Shown piece after piece: positions 50,943 through 61,206 of a DNA stretch of 64,000 nucleotides. Each line of letters starts with the position of its first letter. Position 1 is the stretch's first letter. The translations under genes and the position numbers were made by a program. The notes below the pieces were generated by a model, which was not told the origin of the DNA, ran no database searches, and saw only the letters and a program-made list of their open reading frames with translations. This DNA comes from Schaalia odontolytica (lineage in GTDB: Bacteria; Actinomycetota; Actinomycetes; Actinomycetales; Actinomycetaceae), in NCBI RefSeq assembly GCF_009730335.1, contig NZ_CP046315.1, positions 496,001-560,000 of the forward strand, in the 5' to 3' direction.

Positions 50943-51944
50943 ATGACCGCCACCCCCCACGGCTGGACCCCGCTGAGCGCGGGCAAGGTTCGCGACATCT
51001 ACGCTCCCGACGAGGCCGTGGTCGGCCCCGCACCGCAGACCGCTACTCAGGCGGACCGCCCGCGTCACGCGAAGGCTGGCCCGGAGGCACTCCTCATGGT
51101 GACCTCGGACCGCATCAGCGCCTACGACTACGTGCTGCCCACGCTGATCCCCGGCAAGGGCGCGGTCCTCAACCAGCTCGCCATCTGGTGGATGGGTCAG
51201 CTGCGTCCCCTCGTGGAAAACCACCTGCTGGCCGTGGGTACGAAGGCGCCGGCCGAGGCCTCGCGCGCCCTAGAAGGCGCCCAGCCCACGCGCTTCACGG
51301 TGCCCGCCGAGGTCGATGGGCGCGCGGTCGTGTGCCGCAGCCTGCACATGATCCCCATCGAGTGTGTCGTGCGCGGCTACCTGACCGGCTCCGGCCTGGC
51401 CGAGTACCGCGAGTCCGGATCCGTGTGCGGCATCAAGCTGCCCGAGGGCCTGACCGAGGCCTCGCGCCTGGAGGAGCCGATCTTCACGCCCGCCGCGAAG
51501 GCCGAGCTGGGCGAGCACGACGAGAACATCACTTTCGAGCAGACCGTCGAGCGCATCGGCGAGGAGCTCGCGGTCGCCATCCGTGACCTGTCGATCTCCC
51601 TGTACCGGGCCGCCCGCGACATCGCCGCCGAGCGTGGCATCATTATCGCGGACACCAAGTTTGAGTTCGGCATCGACGTGACCACGGGCGCGCTCGTACT
51701 CGCGGACGAGATCCTCACGCCGGACTCCTCGCGATTCTGGCCCGCCGACCAGTGGGTGGAAGGCCAGGTCGCTCCCAGCTTCGACAAGCAGTACCTGCGC
51801 GACTGGCTGGTCTCCGAGCAGTCCGGCTGGGACCGCTCCTCGGGCGCCAACCCGCCCGCGCTGCCCGAATCCGTGGCCGCCGCGACCGCCGCGCGCTACG
51901 TCGAGGCATACCGCCGACTCACCGGGTCGGACCCCATCCTGTAA
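50943..51944 (+). CDS. purC: Phosphoribosylaminoimidazole-succinocarboxamide synthase
   Basis: Joins CAIR and aspartate to SAICAR with ATP. The 333-residue protein has GKVRDIYAPD, TSDRISAYDYVLPTLIPGKG, the IPIECVVRGYLTGSG motif and IIADTKFEFG with VLADEILTPDSSRFW, all SAICAR synthetase hallmarks. The length is of the longer actinobacterial/yeast type. It follows purD by 19 bases. Confidence 0.97.
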   Translation: MTATPHGWTPLSAGKVRDIYAPDEAVVGPAPQTATQADRPRHAKAGPEALLMVTSDRISAYDYVLPTLIPGKGAVLNQLAIWWMGQLRPLVENHLLAVGTKAPAEASRALEGAQPTRFTVPAEVDGRAVVCRSLHMIPIECVVRGYLTGSGLAEYRESGSVCGIKLPEGLTEASRLEEPIFTPAAKAELGEHDENITFEQTVERIGEELAVAIRDLSISLYRAARDIAAERGIIIADTKFEFGIDVTTGALVLADEILTPDSSRFWPADQWVEGQVAPSFDKQYLRDWLVSEQSGWDRSSGANPPALPESVAAATAARYVEAYRRLTGSDPIL

Positions 51945-51949
51945 ACAAA

Positions 51950-51966
51950 CTTGCCCGCCGGGCAAG
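51950..51966 (+). terminator. Short hairpin between purC and purS
   Basis: CTTGCCC-GCC-GGGCAAG, six bases after purC; no T-run. Possibly an RNA-stability element. Confidence 0.35.
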
Positions 51967-52008
51967 ATGCACGGCGGGATCCTCACCAACAACACAAGGA
52001 GGAACGCC

Positions 52009-52290
52009 GTGGGGCGAATCATCGTGGAAGTGATGCCGAAGCCGGAGATCCTGGATCCCCAGGGTAAGGCTGTCGGTTCGGCGCTGCCCAGGCTCGGAAT
52101 CACGAGCTTTGAGGCCGTGCGCCAGGGTAAGTGCTTCCACCTGAGCGTGGACGGTCCCGTCACCGACGAGCTCCTGGACCAGGCCCGCAAGGCAGCCGAA
52201 GAGGTCCTGTCCAACCCGATCATCGAGGATGTCGTGCGCGTCGAGGCCATCGACGAGGCCGACGCCCGTTACGCGGGAGGCGTGCAGTGA
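52009..52290 (+). CDS. purS: FGAM synthase subunit PurS
   Basis: Small structural subunit that bridges PurL and PurQ. The 93-residue product has the PurS fold pattern ([35 protein letters not shown]). The GTG at 52009 is chosen because AAGGAGG stands six bases upstream; the upstream ATG at 51967 would include it. The stop overlaps the purQ start (GTGA). Confidence 0.95.
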   Translation: MGRIIVEVMPKPEILDPQGKAVGSALPRLGITSFEAVRQGKCFHLSVDGPVTDELLDQARKAAEEVLSNPIIEDVVRVEAIDEADARYAGGVQ

Positions 52291-52994
52291 CCCGCGTCGG
52301 AGTCGTCACCTTCCCCGGCACCCTCGACGAACGCGACGCCGCCCGCGCGGTTGAAATCGCGGGCGCGCAGGCTGTGTCCCTGTGGCACAAGGACGCCGAC
52401 CTGCACGGCGTCGACGCGGTCGTCATCCCCGGCGGCTTCTCCTACGGTGACTACCTGCGCTGCGGTGCGATCGCGGCGACCGCTCCCGTCATGAGCGAAA
52501 TCGTGCGCGAAGCCGGACGAGGCCTGCCCGTCCTGGGCATCTGCAACGGTTTCCAGGTCCTGTGCGAGTCGCATCTGCTCCCCGGCGCGCTCATCCGCAA
52601 CGACCACCAGAAGTTCCTGTGCCGCGACCAGGTGCTGCGCATCGAAAACGCGGACACCGCGTGGACGCGCGCCTACGGCGCCGGCGACACCATCACCGTC
52701 CCCCTCAAGAACGGCGAAGGCAACTTCCAGGCGGCCCCCGCCGAGCTCGAACGGCTCGAGGGTGAAGGCCGCGTCGTGTTCCGCTACGTCGACTTCAACC
52801 CCAACGGCTCCGCCAACGACATCGCGGGCGTCACCAACGCCGCGGGCAACGTCGTCGGCCTCATGCCCCACCCCGAGCACGCGACTGAGGCCGGCTTCGG
52901 CCCGCTCTCCCTCGGACCCGACGGCGCCAGCCACCACGGCGGCACCGACGGACTGGGCATCTTCCGTTCCGTCCTCGCATCCCTCGTCGGCTGA
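52287..52994 (+). CDS. purQ: FGAM synthase subunit PurQ (glutaminase)
   Basis: Class I glutamine amidotransferase that supplies ammonia to PurL. It is 235 residues with the nucleophile in [13 protein letters not shown] (Cys about residue 85) and the His/Glu pair in LMPHPEHA near the C-terminus. GTG start overlapping purS. Confidence 0.97.
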   Translation: MTRVGVVTFPGTLDERDAARAVEIAGAQAVSLWHKDADLHGVDAVVIPGGFSYGDYLRCGAIAATAPVMSEIVREAGRGLPVLGICNGFQVLCESHLLPGALIRNDHQKFLCRDQVLRIENADTAWTRAYGAGDTITVPLKNGEGNFQAAPAELERLEGEGRVVFRYVDFNPNGSANDIAGVTNAAGNVVGLMPHPEHATEAGFGPLSLGPDGASHHGGTDGLGIFRSVLASLVG

Positions 52995-53063
52995 CGACGC
53001 CACCGCACCCTCACCCGTGAGGGAGCCCCGGCCTCGTCCCAGACCTTTCGAATGGAAACACGA

Positions 53064-55421
<2,358 letters not shown>

Positions 55422-55448
55422 GCGTTCGCGTCTGAGTTGTAGCGCCAA

Positions 55449-55476
55449 GGGGCGCGGGCCTGCGGGCCCGCGCCCC
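55449..55476 (+). terminator. Hairpin after purL
   Basis: GGGGCGCGGGCC-TGC-GGGCCCGCGCCCC followed by TGTGCTGTGTT. Probable terminator of the purine operon. Confidence 0.65.
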
Positions 55477-55776
55477 TGTGCTGTGTTGGTGCTTGATCTG
55501 TGGCTCTGCTTGTGTTGCTTGTAGCGCTGCTGGTGTTCCGGGCACTGTCGGGCCCGGCCGCCCGCGAGACTAGGCGACTTCGCTTCGCTCGGCGCCGCGT
55601 CTCGAAGCCCGCCCGTGCCCTCCGGTCCCTCCGGCGCCCTCCACACCGGTGGGGCCGGGTCGCTGATTGACGCGTCGTCTCGGAGCCCGGTCAGGCCCCG
55701 TCGCCACCGCACAGGTGTCGCGTCCACACCTCGCTTGCCGCATTGCTTGCCTTTTCGGTGCAACGCGTTGCCAGGC

Positions 55777-55939
55777 TGAAACCGGTGATACCTTTGCGGC
55801 CCGGTCTTTGTGCGTGGGTGAAACCGCCATTACCTTTGCTCGCTCGAAACGTGTGTTTTTGCTGCATTGTGGGCGAGCAAAGGTGTCGCTGGTTTCATGC
55901 GTACCCGTGAACGAGCTAGCAAAGGTGGTGGCGGTTTCA
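55777..55939. repeat. Symmetric F-F-R-R repeat array (21-bp unit)
   Basis: TGAAACC(G/A)NNNNNACCTTTGC-type units lie at 55777-55797 and 55819-55839 (forward) and 55877-55897 and 55919-55939 (inverted). Gaps are 21, 37 and 21 bases, so the block is symmetric; the inner pair is extended by CTCGC/GCGAG. The conserved ends TGAAACC and ACCTTTGC surround a variable middle. Confidence 0.75.
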
Positions 55940-56208
55940 TTTGGGCGCGAAATAGTTCGCCCTGCGCGCTCAAAATACCCCAAATTTGGCGTTTTTGTGC
56001 TCGCTGGGCGAGTTTTTCGCGGAAGAGCCGCTGGAGCGGCTGTGCTGGGCGAGTTTTTTCGTGCGACCGAGTGGTGATAGCTGGTGCTGGGCTAATTTTG
56101 TCTCGTCGTGGTACGGTCCTTCTGCACTGTTGCCCGGCTTCTATCGTCTGTGGGAACCGCAGCCAGGCCCCGCAGGCTTCGGGACGGCCTCCAGACCTGT
56201 GGCGGTGG

Positions 56209-56276
56209 GGGTTTTGCAGCATTAGAAGGTGGCGGGCGCTGTATGCCCGGCGTGTCGCAGCTCTAATGATGCTATT
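56209..56276. repeat. Palindromic intergenic repeat, copy 2
   Basis: Same element as 14720-14787: GGTTTTGCAGCATTAG, internal GGCGTGTCG and inverted arm CTCTAATGATGCTATT. Several differences between the copies are matched on the other arm, keeping the stem. Confidence 0.7.
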
Positions 56277-56429
56277 GCCCCCGTCTCACGTCGGTGAGTT
56301 GGTTGTTTGAGGCGGTGTAACGCCCGAAGAGCAGACCACCCCGCCCACAACGGCCCGTTACATCGTTTTCGCCGAGGTGGTCTGCGATTTGGGCACAACG
56401 ATGCCGGGCGTGGCGTGTTCTTCGCGCCT

Positions 56430-56528
56430 AAACCCTTGAACATACGTGTTAACCCCTTGATACGCACGCGAACCCCTTGATACGCACGTAAACCACTAGA
56501 CATACATGTGGGCGGCGCCGCCCACATG
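56430..56528. repeat. Tandem 20-bp repeats ending in a 24-bp palindrome
   Basis: Four adjoining units of the form AACCCCTTGATACGCACG (56430, 56451, 56471, 56491; the outer two diverged) lead into the perfect palindrome CATGTGGGCGGC/GCCGCCCACATG at 56505-56528. Related single copies follow at 56679-56697 and, inverted, at 56749-56769. Confidence 0.75.
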
Positions 56529-57025
56529 AAAACCATCGGGCCCACGTGCAGGTCATCGGGCCTGCGTGCGTATTCGCGGGTGTGCATGTGGCTCAGCTGC
56601 TTCGTGAGAGCTTCTCGTGCCGCGGTGAGAGCGATCGTGCAGGCAGCGATGGCAGCTGGGCCCATCTACTGGCAGTGTTAACCCGTCAATGCGCAGCTAA
56701 ACCCAGCTACTGGCAGCTGGGCGCAGCCGCCCACACTCCACCAGGTGGGTTAACGTGCGCATCAAAGGGCCCAGGCGGCCACCTGCTCGACCCGAGCGCA
56801 CGCAAGTGAGCTGGCACGCCCCCGCGCATACGCCCAGGTACTCCAGCCACCAACGAGTACCGGTGCGAAGCGTCATGAAGCAATGTCACGGTGAACAGAA
56901 GCAGCGTCCACCGTGTTCTGTGAGAACGCCCCGAACGCGTGCCATTTGGTCGAAGTGCTACCAAAAGCCCACCAATCTTTGGCATACTGAGGGGCGGAAA
57001 TTATCCACCATCACAGGAGCTGCCC

Positions 57026-57793
57026 GTGCCTGAGCAAAACGTCCCCACTACAACTGAGCAGGCCCAGGCCTCGTCTGAGAGTGCCAGCAAACCCAGCCTG
57101 GGCCGCGTGATTGCCGCCTGGGCGGTGCACGCGTTCACGATCTCCGGGCTCGTGTGGGCGACGCTCGCGCTGTTCGCGATTCTCGACAACAACATCCCCA
57201 TGATGTGGCTGTGGTTCGTCATCGCCCTGATTGTTGACGGTGTTGACGGCACGCTGGCCCGCAAGGTCGGAGTCCGTCAGGTCATTCCCTGGTTCGATGG
57301 CGGCGTCGTCGACAACCTCGTTGACTACCTGACGTGGACGTTCCTGCCGGCGCTCTTTATGGCGGTGTATCTGCCGTTTGGGCCCAAGCCGCTTCCGGTC
57401 ATCATGATGGTTGTCATCATCGTCTCCTCTGTATTCTGCTACGCGAACGACGGAGAGAAGTCGAACGATAACTACTTCGTGGGTTTCCCGGCGGCGTGGA
57501 ACTGCGTTGCGATTGTCATGTACGTGCTTCAGACTCCTGCGTGGGTCAATATCGCCGCGACGATTTTCCTGGCGATCATGACGCTGGTCCCGCTGCACTA
57601 CACGCACCCGGCGCGTGTGAAGCGTTTCCAGATCCCGAACATCATCGGTGCGGCCGCGTGGATCGTCGCGTGCGCGTACCTGGTGGTCGTGTACCCGGTC
57701 CAGCCCCTGTGGACTCTGATCCTGTTCTGGGTTGGCGGCGGCTGGTTCATGATCGCTGGCTTCATCCGCACTGCGACCGGTGAGGACAAGTAA
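57026..57793 (+). CDS. CDP-alcohol phosphatidyltransferase, phosphatidylcholine synthase-like
   Basis: Integral membrane enzyme of 255 residues with about eight helices. The CDP-alcohol phosphotransferase motif is present as DGVDGTLARK...DGGVVDNLVDY (Asp 71, 74, 96, 100); the 12-residue gap between AR and G, longer than in PgsA-type enzymes, matches the Pcs family that makes phosphatidylcholine from CDP-diacylglycerol and choline. The choline specificity is inferred, not shown. Start GTG 57026 has AGGAG seven bases upstream. It is preceded by 1.5 kb of repeat-rich non-coding DNA and followed by a terminator. Confidence 0.8.
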   Translation: MPEQNVPTTTEQAQASSESASKPSLGRVIAAWAVHAFTISGLVWATLALFAILDNNIPMMWLWFVIALIVDGVDGTLARKVGVRQVIPWFDGGVVDNLVDYLTWTFLPALFMAVYLPFGPKPLPVIMMVVIIVSSVFCYANDGEKSNDNYFVGFPAAWNCVAIVMYVLQTPAWVNIAATIFLAIMTLVPLHYTHPARVKRFQIPNIIGAAAWIVACAYLVVVYPVQPLWTLILFWVGGGWFMIAGFIRTATGEDK

Positions 57794-57818
57794 TCTCGCG
57801 CGCCGCGAACGAATACGA

Positions 57819-57849
57819 ACGTCCCCCGGGCATTGCGCTCGGGGGACGT
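57819..57849 (+). terminator. Terminator after the phosphatidyltransferase gene
   Basis: ACGTCCCCCG-G-GC-ATTGC-GC-T-CGGGGGACGT, an almost perfect stem, between convergent genes. Confidence 0.75.
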
Positions 57850-58033
57850 CGTCATGCAAGGTCGATGAACGGGTGCGCACTGATGCCACGCGAGGATAGG
57901 GCGGGTCTCAGAGGAACGAGGCCGGGGTGGGCTTCGACACGCGGCGCCGAACGTAGTGAGGCTGCCAAGTCTCGCGGGCGGCCGAGGCCTCCGGCACCCG
58001 GAGCGCCAGCTGGACGCAGCCGCATCGGCGTGC

Positions 58034-58942
58034 CTACAGCTGCTCTGCAAGGCCCTTCTTGACGGCGCGGTCGCGCTGGTAGCGGAAGACTTCGAGGAAG
58101 ATGCCGCCGAAGAAGATCAGCGCGATGGCAGTCCACACGCCGGGGGGAGCGTGGCGCCCGTACATGAGGAAGTACACGTAGGGCGCGATGAAGGTGATGG
58201 CGGCGGTGATCGCGCCAACGACGCGGTGCCAGAGCTTCTGCCCGGCGACCATTTCGATGAGGCCCCACGTGTAGGGGATGGCGGTGATCATGTCGATGGC
58301 CCACAGGATGCGCCAGTCGCCGTGGAAGTGGGGGACGTACATGACGGGCACGGCTCGCGCCACCGAATACACGAGGACGACGACGTAGGCGATGAATTTG
58401 GGGTTGCGGCACAGCCGGAGGAACGCGGAGCGCTCAATGATGGATGCCCCGACGGCGCGCGAGGCGTGGGTGGCGTGTGACGAGGTCGTGAGCGTGTCGA
58501 GTCCGGCCATGGCGACGCGCATGAATTCGCGTTGCTCGTCGGTGCCGGCCGCCCAGTGCTCCAGCAGCTCGAGGGGAGACAGGGCGATGGGGGTGTAGCC
58601 GTCGCGTGGCTGGCCGGCGTCGTGGATGACGTCGTCGCCGAGGGCTTCGCGCAGGCGGGCAAGCTGTTCGGTGGGTATTTCAGCGATCCACAGGCGGACG
58701 CGGCGTTGGATGGCGTCGTGGAGTTCGTGGGAGAGCGCGTGTCCTGCGGCGGAGTGGGGGGAGAAGCCTTCGGTGGCGATGTCTGCGAGGGCTCCGGGAT
58801 ATTCGACGATCCGGGTCGTAAGGTCGCCGGCGCGGTCAACGCCGGAGACTTTGATGATGGTGGCCGCGTCCCACTGGTAGCTGCGTGCGATCTCGATGTC
58901 GAGGATCGAACGTAGCGTAATCAGGGAAGCTATGTCGGTCAC
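58034..58942 (-). CDS. Hypothetical membrane protein
   Basis: A 302-residue protein with a soluble N-terminal part (about 1-180, helical and acidic) and four to five membrane helices in the C-terminal third (FIAYVVVLVYSVARAVPVMY, IDMITAIPYTWGLIEM, VVGAITAAITFIAPYVYFLM, VWTAIALIFFGGIFLEVF). It ends in a basic RDRAVKKG segment. The start is GTG 58942 with GAGAGGCC upstream. I do not recognise the family. Confidence 0.7.
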   Translation of the reverse strand: MTDIASLITLRSILDIEIARSYQWDAATIIKVSGVDRAGDLTTRIVEYPGALADIATEGFSPHSAAGHALSHELHDAIQRRVRLWIAEIPTEQLARLREALGDDVIHDAGQPRDGYTPIALSPLELLEHWAAGTDEQREFMRVAMAGLDTLTTSSHATHASRAVGASIIERSAFLRLCRNPKFIAYVVVLVYSVARAVPVMYVPHFHGDWRILWAIDMITAIPYTWGLIEMVAGQKLWHRVVGAITAAITFIAPYVYFLMYGRHAPPGVWTAIALIFFGGIFLEVFRYQRDRAVKKGLAEQL

Positions 58943-59029
58943 GGGTGGCCTCTCGTCGGAAGTGATGTATCCATTGTGCCTGACAAGGCGGTCGGAATGC
59001 ACGCCCGGGGACGGGGTGGCAGTGCCGCG

Positions 59030-59035
59030 TAGAAT
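59030..59035 (+). promoter_or_regulatory. -10 element TAGAAT, leaderless promoter
   Basis: TAGAAT, six bases (CGGGGT), then ATG 59042. Confidence 0.55.
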
Positions 59036-59041
59036 CGGGGT

Positions 59042-59410
59042 ATGGCGAAACGACGGATTGACCCCGGTGAGGGGATGGTGGCGCTGCGTTCGTGGCGCGA
59101 TGCTGTGGAGCGCGGCGAGGAGCCTGCGCGTGCGGTCGTATTGACGGCGGTGCGCTTCACCCTCGAGGAGCTTGGTATCTCGCATCCCGGCCGAGCGGTC
59201 GAGGTGCGCGTGCCTCCCGCCGGCGCGGTGCAGATCCTGCCGGGGACGACGCACCGGCGCGGTACGCCGCCCGCCGTCGTGGAGACCGACGCGCGCACGT
59301 GGCTGTCGCTCGCGTGCGGCCTTCTCACGTGGGACGAGGCCGTGGCTGCCTCCCGCGTCAGCGCGTCGGGGGAGCGCACGGACCTGGGGCCCCTCCTGCC
59401 GGTCGTGTGA
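59042..59410 (+). CDS. SCP2-like sterol carrier family protein
   Basis: A 122-residue soluble protein matching the small actinobacterial SCP2-like family: AVVLTAVRFTLEELG, HPGRAVEVRVPPAGAVQ, HRRGTPPAVVETDARTWLSLACG and ASGERTDLGPLLPV are the conserved blocks. SCP2 folds bind hydrophobic ligands; the bacterial role is unknown. It stands alone with its own leaderless promoter. Confidence 0.85.
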   Translation: MAKRRIDPGEGMVALRSWRDAVERGEEPARAVVLTAVRFTLEELGISHPGRAVEVRVPPAGAVQILPGTTHRRGTPPAVVETDARTWLSLACGLLTWDEAVAASRVSASGERTDLGPLLPVV

Positions 59411-59440
59411 ACGCAGGGGAGGGGCGTCGGTCTGCGGGGC

Positions 59441-59719
59441 TCAGGCCTCGAGCTGGGGCACGCCGAAGCGCGCCTCGAGCTTAGGGGCAAGCCACTTCTG
59501 TGAGCCCTTGTACGCGTAGCGCTGGGCGACGGCCGCGATGGCGGCGGAGGTGGCCGCGAAGAGGACCAGCGAAGCGATGGTGACGTCGTCGGAGTCTTCG
59601 GCGGGAATGGGGCGTCCGGTGGCGACCTTCCAGCCGACTTCGAAGACCTTGGAGGCGGCGAAGGCCGCTCCGGCGATGACGGCGGTAGTGGCGAGCTTTT
59701 CGATGGTGGCTGAATCCAT
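59441..59719 (-). CDS. DUF4235 family small membrane protein
   Basis: A 92-residue protein with two hydrophobic helices (TTAVIAGAAFAASKVFEVGWKVATG and ASLVLFAATSAAIAAVAQRYA), the pattern of the DUF4235 family common in actinobacteria. AGGAGG precedes ATG 59719. Function unknown. Confidence 0.75.
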   Translation of the reverse strand: MDSATIEKLATTAVIAGAAFAASKVFEVGWKVATGRPIPAEDSDDVTIASLVLFAATSAAIAAVAQRYAYKGSQKWLAPKLEARFGVPQLEA

Positions 59720-59859
59720 GGTTGCCTCCTGGTGTGGGGGTGGTTGTCCCTGTGCGCGTGCGCACGCTTCCATGATGCCCCACGCGGCGCTCTTGCGCGA
59801 GGCCCACAGGTACCCTGTCTTATGCTTGGACGGTAGTGTTCCCGGCTGAAGGATTCCTT

Positions 59860-61152
59860 ATGGCTCGCGCCCGCTCTGTTTTTGCGTTGTCTGCCCTCCT
59901 TGTTGCGGCGACGACGGTGGCGGCTTGTACGCCGTCCGTGTCCTCGAGTGCGCCTCGGGATCCGTTTGCGTCGCCGATCGTTCCTGGCCAGAGCGCGCGC
60001 GCCTCGTCGAGCACGGCGGGGCATGGGACGATCGACGCTCCGACTCCTCGTAGTGGCTCGGGCACGCTGACCGTCGCCCTGGTGGGTGGCGCGCAGCTGC
60101 CGATGGAGACCGCGCAGGAGTTCACGAAGGCGACGGGCTTCACGGTTGTGGCGGTGCCGGTGGATGGTGTGGATGCGCTGTCAAAGGCGGGCGTGGACGT
60201 GGTGCTCGGCCTGGATGGAGCGGACGCCCTGCAGGCGACTGCGGCGGGCACGATCGCCGCTTCGGCGCCTCAGGATACTGCGACGCTTGCCGGCACGGTC
60301 GTGGACGGTGCCGCTGCGGCGATCGCCTACGGCCGCGACGACGTGTGCGTCATCGCCGACAAGTCGTGGATGAGTGCGAACGGCCGCCCGCTGCCGACTT
60401 CGTTCGGCGATCTGACCTCGCCGCGTATCCGCGCGCTGCTGACGGTCCCGGACCCGGCCTCGTCGTCGGTGGGCCGCGCCTTCGTGCAGGAGGCAGCCGC
60501 GCAGACGGGCGAGGGACTGGGTTCTTTCGCGCAGTCCCTCAACCCGCGTGTGGATTCCTCCCTGGGTGGTGCCATCGCCGCGTGGACGGCCGGCGCGCAC
60601 GTGTCCGAGGGCTACCTGTCCGAGGTCGCGGGTGCCTCCGCGGGTTCTTCCGGCGCGTATCCGCTGATCGTGGCCCCGCGTTCGCTGGCGGCCGCTGCAG
60701 CGACGAATACGGGCGCCGATTCCTACGGCACTGCGATCTCCTCGACGTGTATCGCTCGCATCATGTACGCGGCCCCCACGTCCTCGCCCGCGTCGGACGG
60801 TGCAGAATCCCTGATCGCGTGGCTGCAGGGTGAAACCGCGCAGCGCTCCCTGGCCACGACGGGTGCCGTCTACCCGATCGATGGTGTGCTCGCAGCCGAC
60901 ACGAAGGCCGGCTGGCTGATGGGCATCACCGGCGACCCGATCGTCGCCGACGAGACCGTCGGTTCCCTCGACGCGATGAGCGCATGGCTGGCCACGTGGA
61001 CCTCGGCGCTGGCCTCCCCGGCGCCGGCCGCGCCGAGTACTCCCGATCCCGTGACGGATCCGGGCACGCAGGACGTCGAACCGGAGCCGGCTCCCGCGGA
61101 TAACCCTGCGGCCGACACGGGATATGAGGATTCGAGCGACGACGAGGAGTAA
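59860..61152 (+). CDS. Solute-binding lipoprotein of ABC transporter, ThiB/thiamine-type fold (substrate uncertain)
   Basis: A 430-residue secreted lipoprotein: signal helix FALSALLVAATTVAAC with lipobox TVAAC (Cys about residue 23), a Ser/Pro-rich linker, then a periplasmic-binding fold (TLTVALVGGAQLPMETAQEF, VDVVLGLDGADALQA, AIAYGRDDVCVIADKSWM) like thiamine- or iron-binding proteins, and a Pro/Asp/Glu-rich C-terminus. A -10 (TATGCT at 59821) and AAGGA before ATG 59860 support the start. No permease genes are adjacent, which is unusual. Confidence 0.75.
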   Translation: MARARSVFALSALLVAATTVAACTPSVSSSAPRDPFASPIVPGQSARASSSTAGHGTIDAPTPRSGSGTLTVALVGGAQLPMETAQEFTKATGFTVVAVPVDGVDALSKAGVDVVLGLDGADALQATAAGTIAASAPQDTATLAGTVVDGAAAAIAYGRDDVCVIADKSWMSANGRPLPTSFGDLTSPRIRALLTVPDPASSSVGRAFVQEAAAQTGEGLGSFAQSLNPRVDSSLGGAIAAWTAGAHVSEGYLSEVAGASAGSSGAYPLIVAPRSLAAAAATNTGADSYGTAISSTCIARIMYAAPTSSPASDGAESLIAWLQGETAQRSLATTGAVYPIDGVLAADTKAGWLMGITGDPIVADETVGSLDAMSAWLATWTSALASPAPAAPSTPDPVTDPGTQDVEPEPAPADNPAADTGYEDSSDDEE

Positions 61153-61176
61153 TCCCCGCCGGACGCATTCCTTTGG

Positions 61177-61206
61177 AGTCAGCCTCGCAGCATTGCGGGG
61201 CTGACT
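61177..61206. terminator. Bidirectional hairpin between convergent genes
   Basis: AGTCAGCC-T-CGCA-GCAT-TGCG-G-GGCTGACT; it overlaps the last codons of the minus-strand gene, and TTTGCATT follows on the plus strand. Confidence 0.65.

Larger units (their letters stand above)
55477..57025. other. 1.5-kb gene-free region rich in repeats
   Basis: No reading frame here shows convincing coding character. It contains a symmetric F-F-R-R array (55777-55939), three loose copies of CTGGGC(G/T)A(G/A)TTTT (about 56003, 56048, 56092), the shared palindromic element (56209-56276), and tandem 20-base repeats with a 24-base palindrome (56430-56528) with further related copies up to 56769. Confidence 0.7.

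Noticed and set aside
55867-56310. Plus-strand frames of 79-147 codons after purL
   Set aside because: They run through inverted repeats and lack ribosome sites and codon bias.
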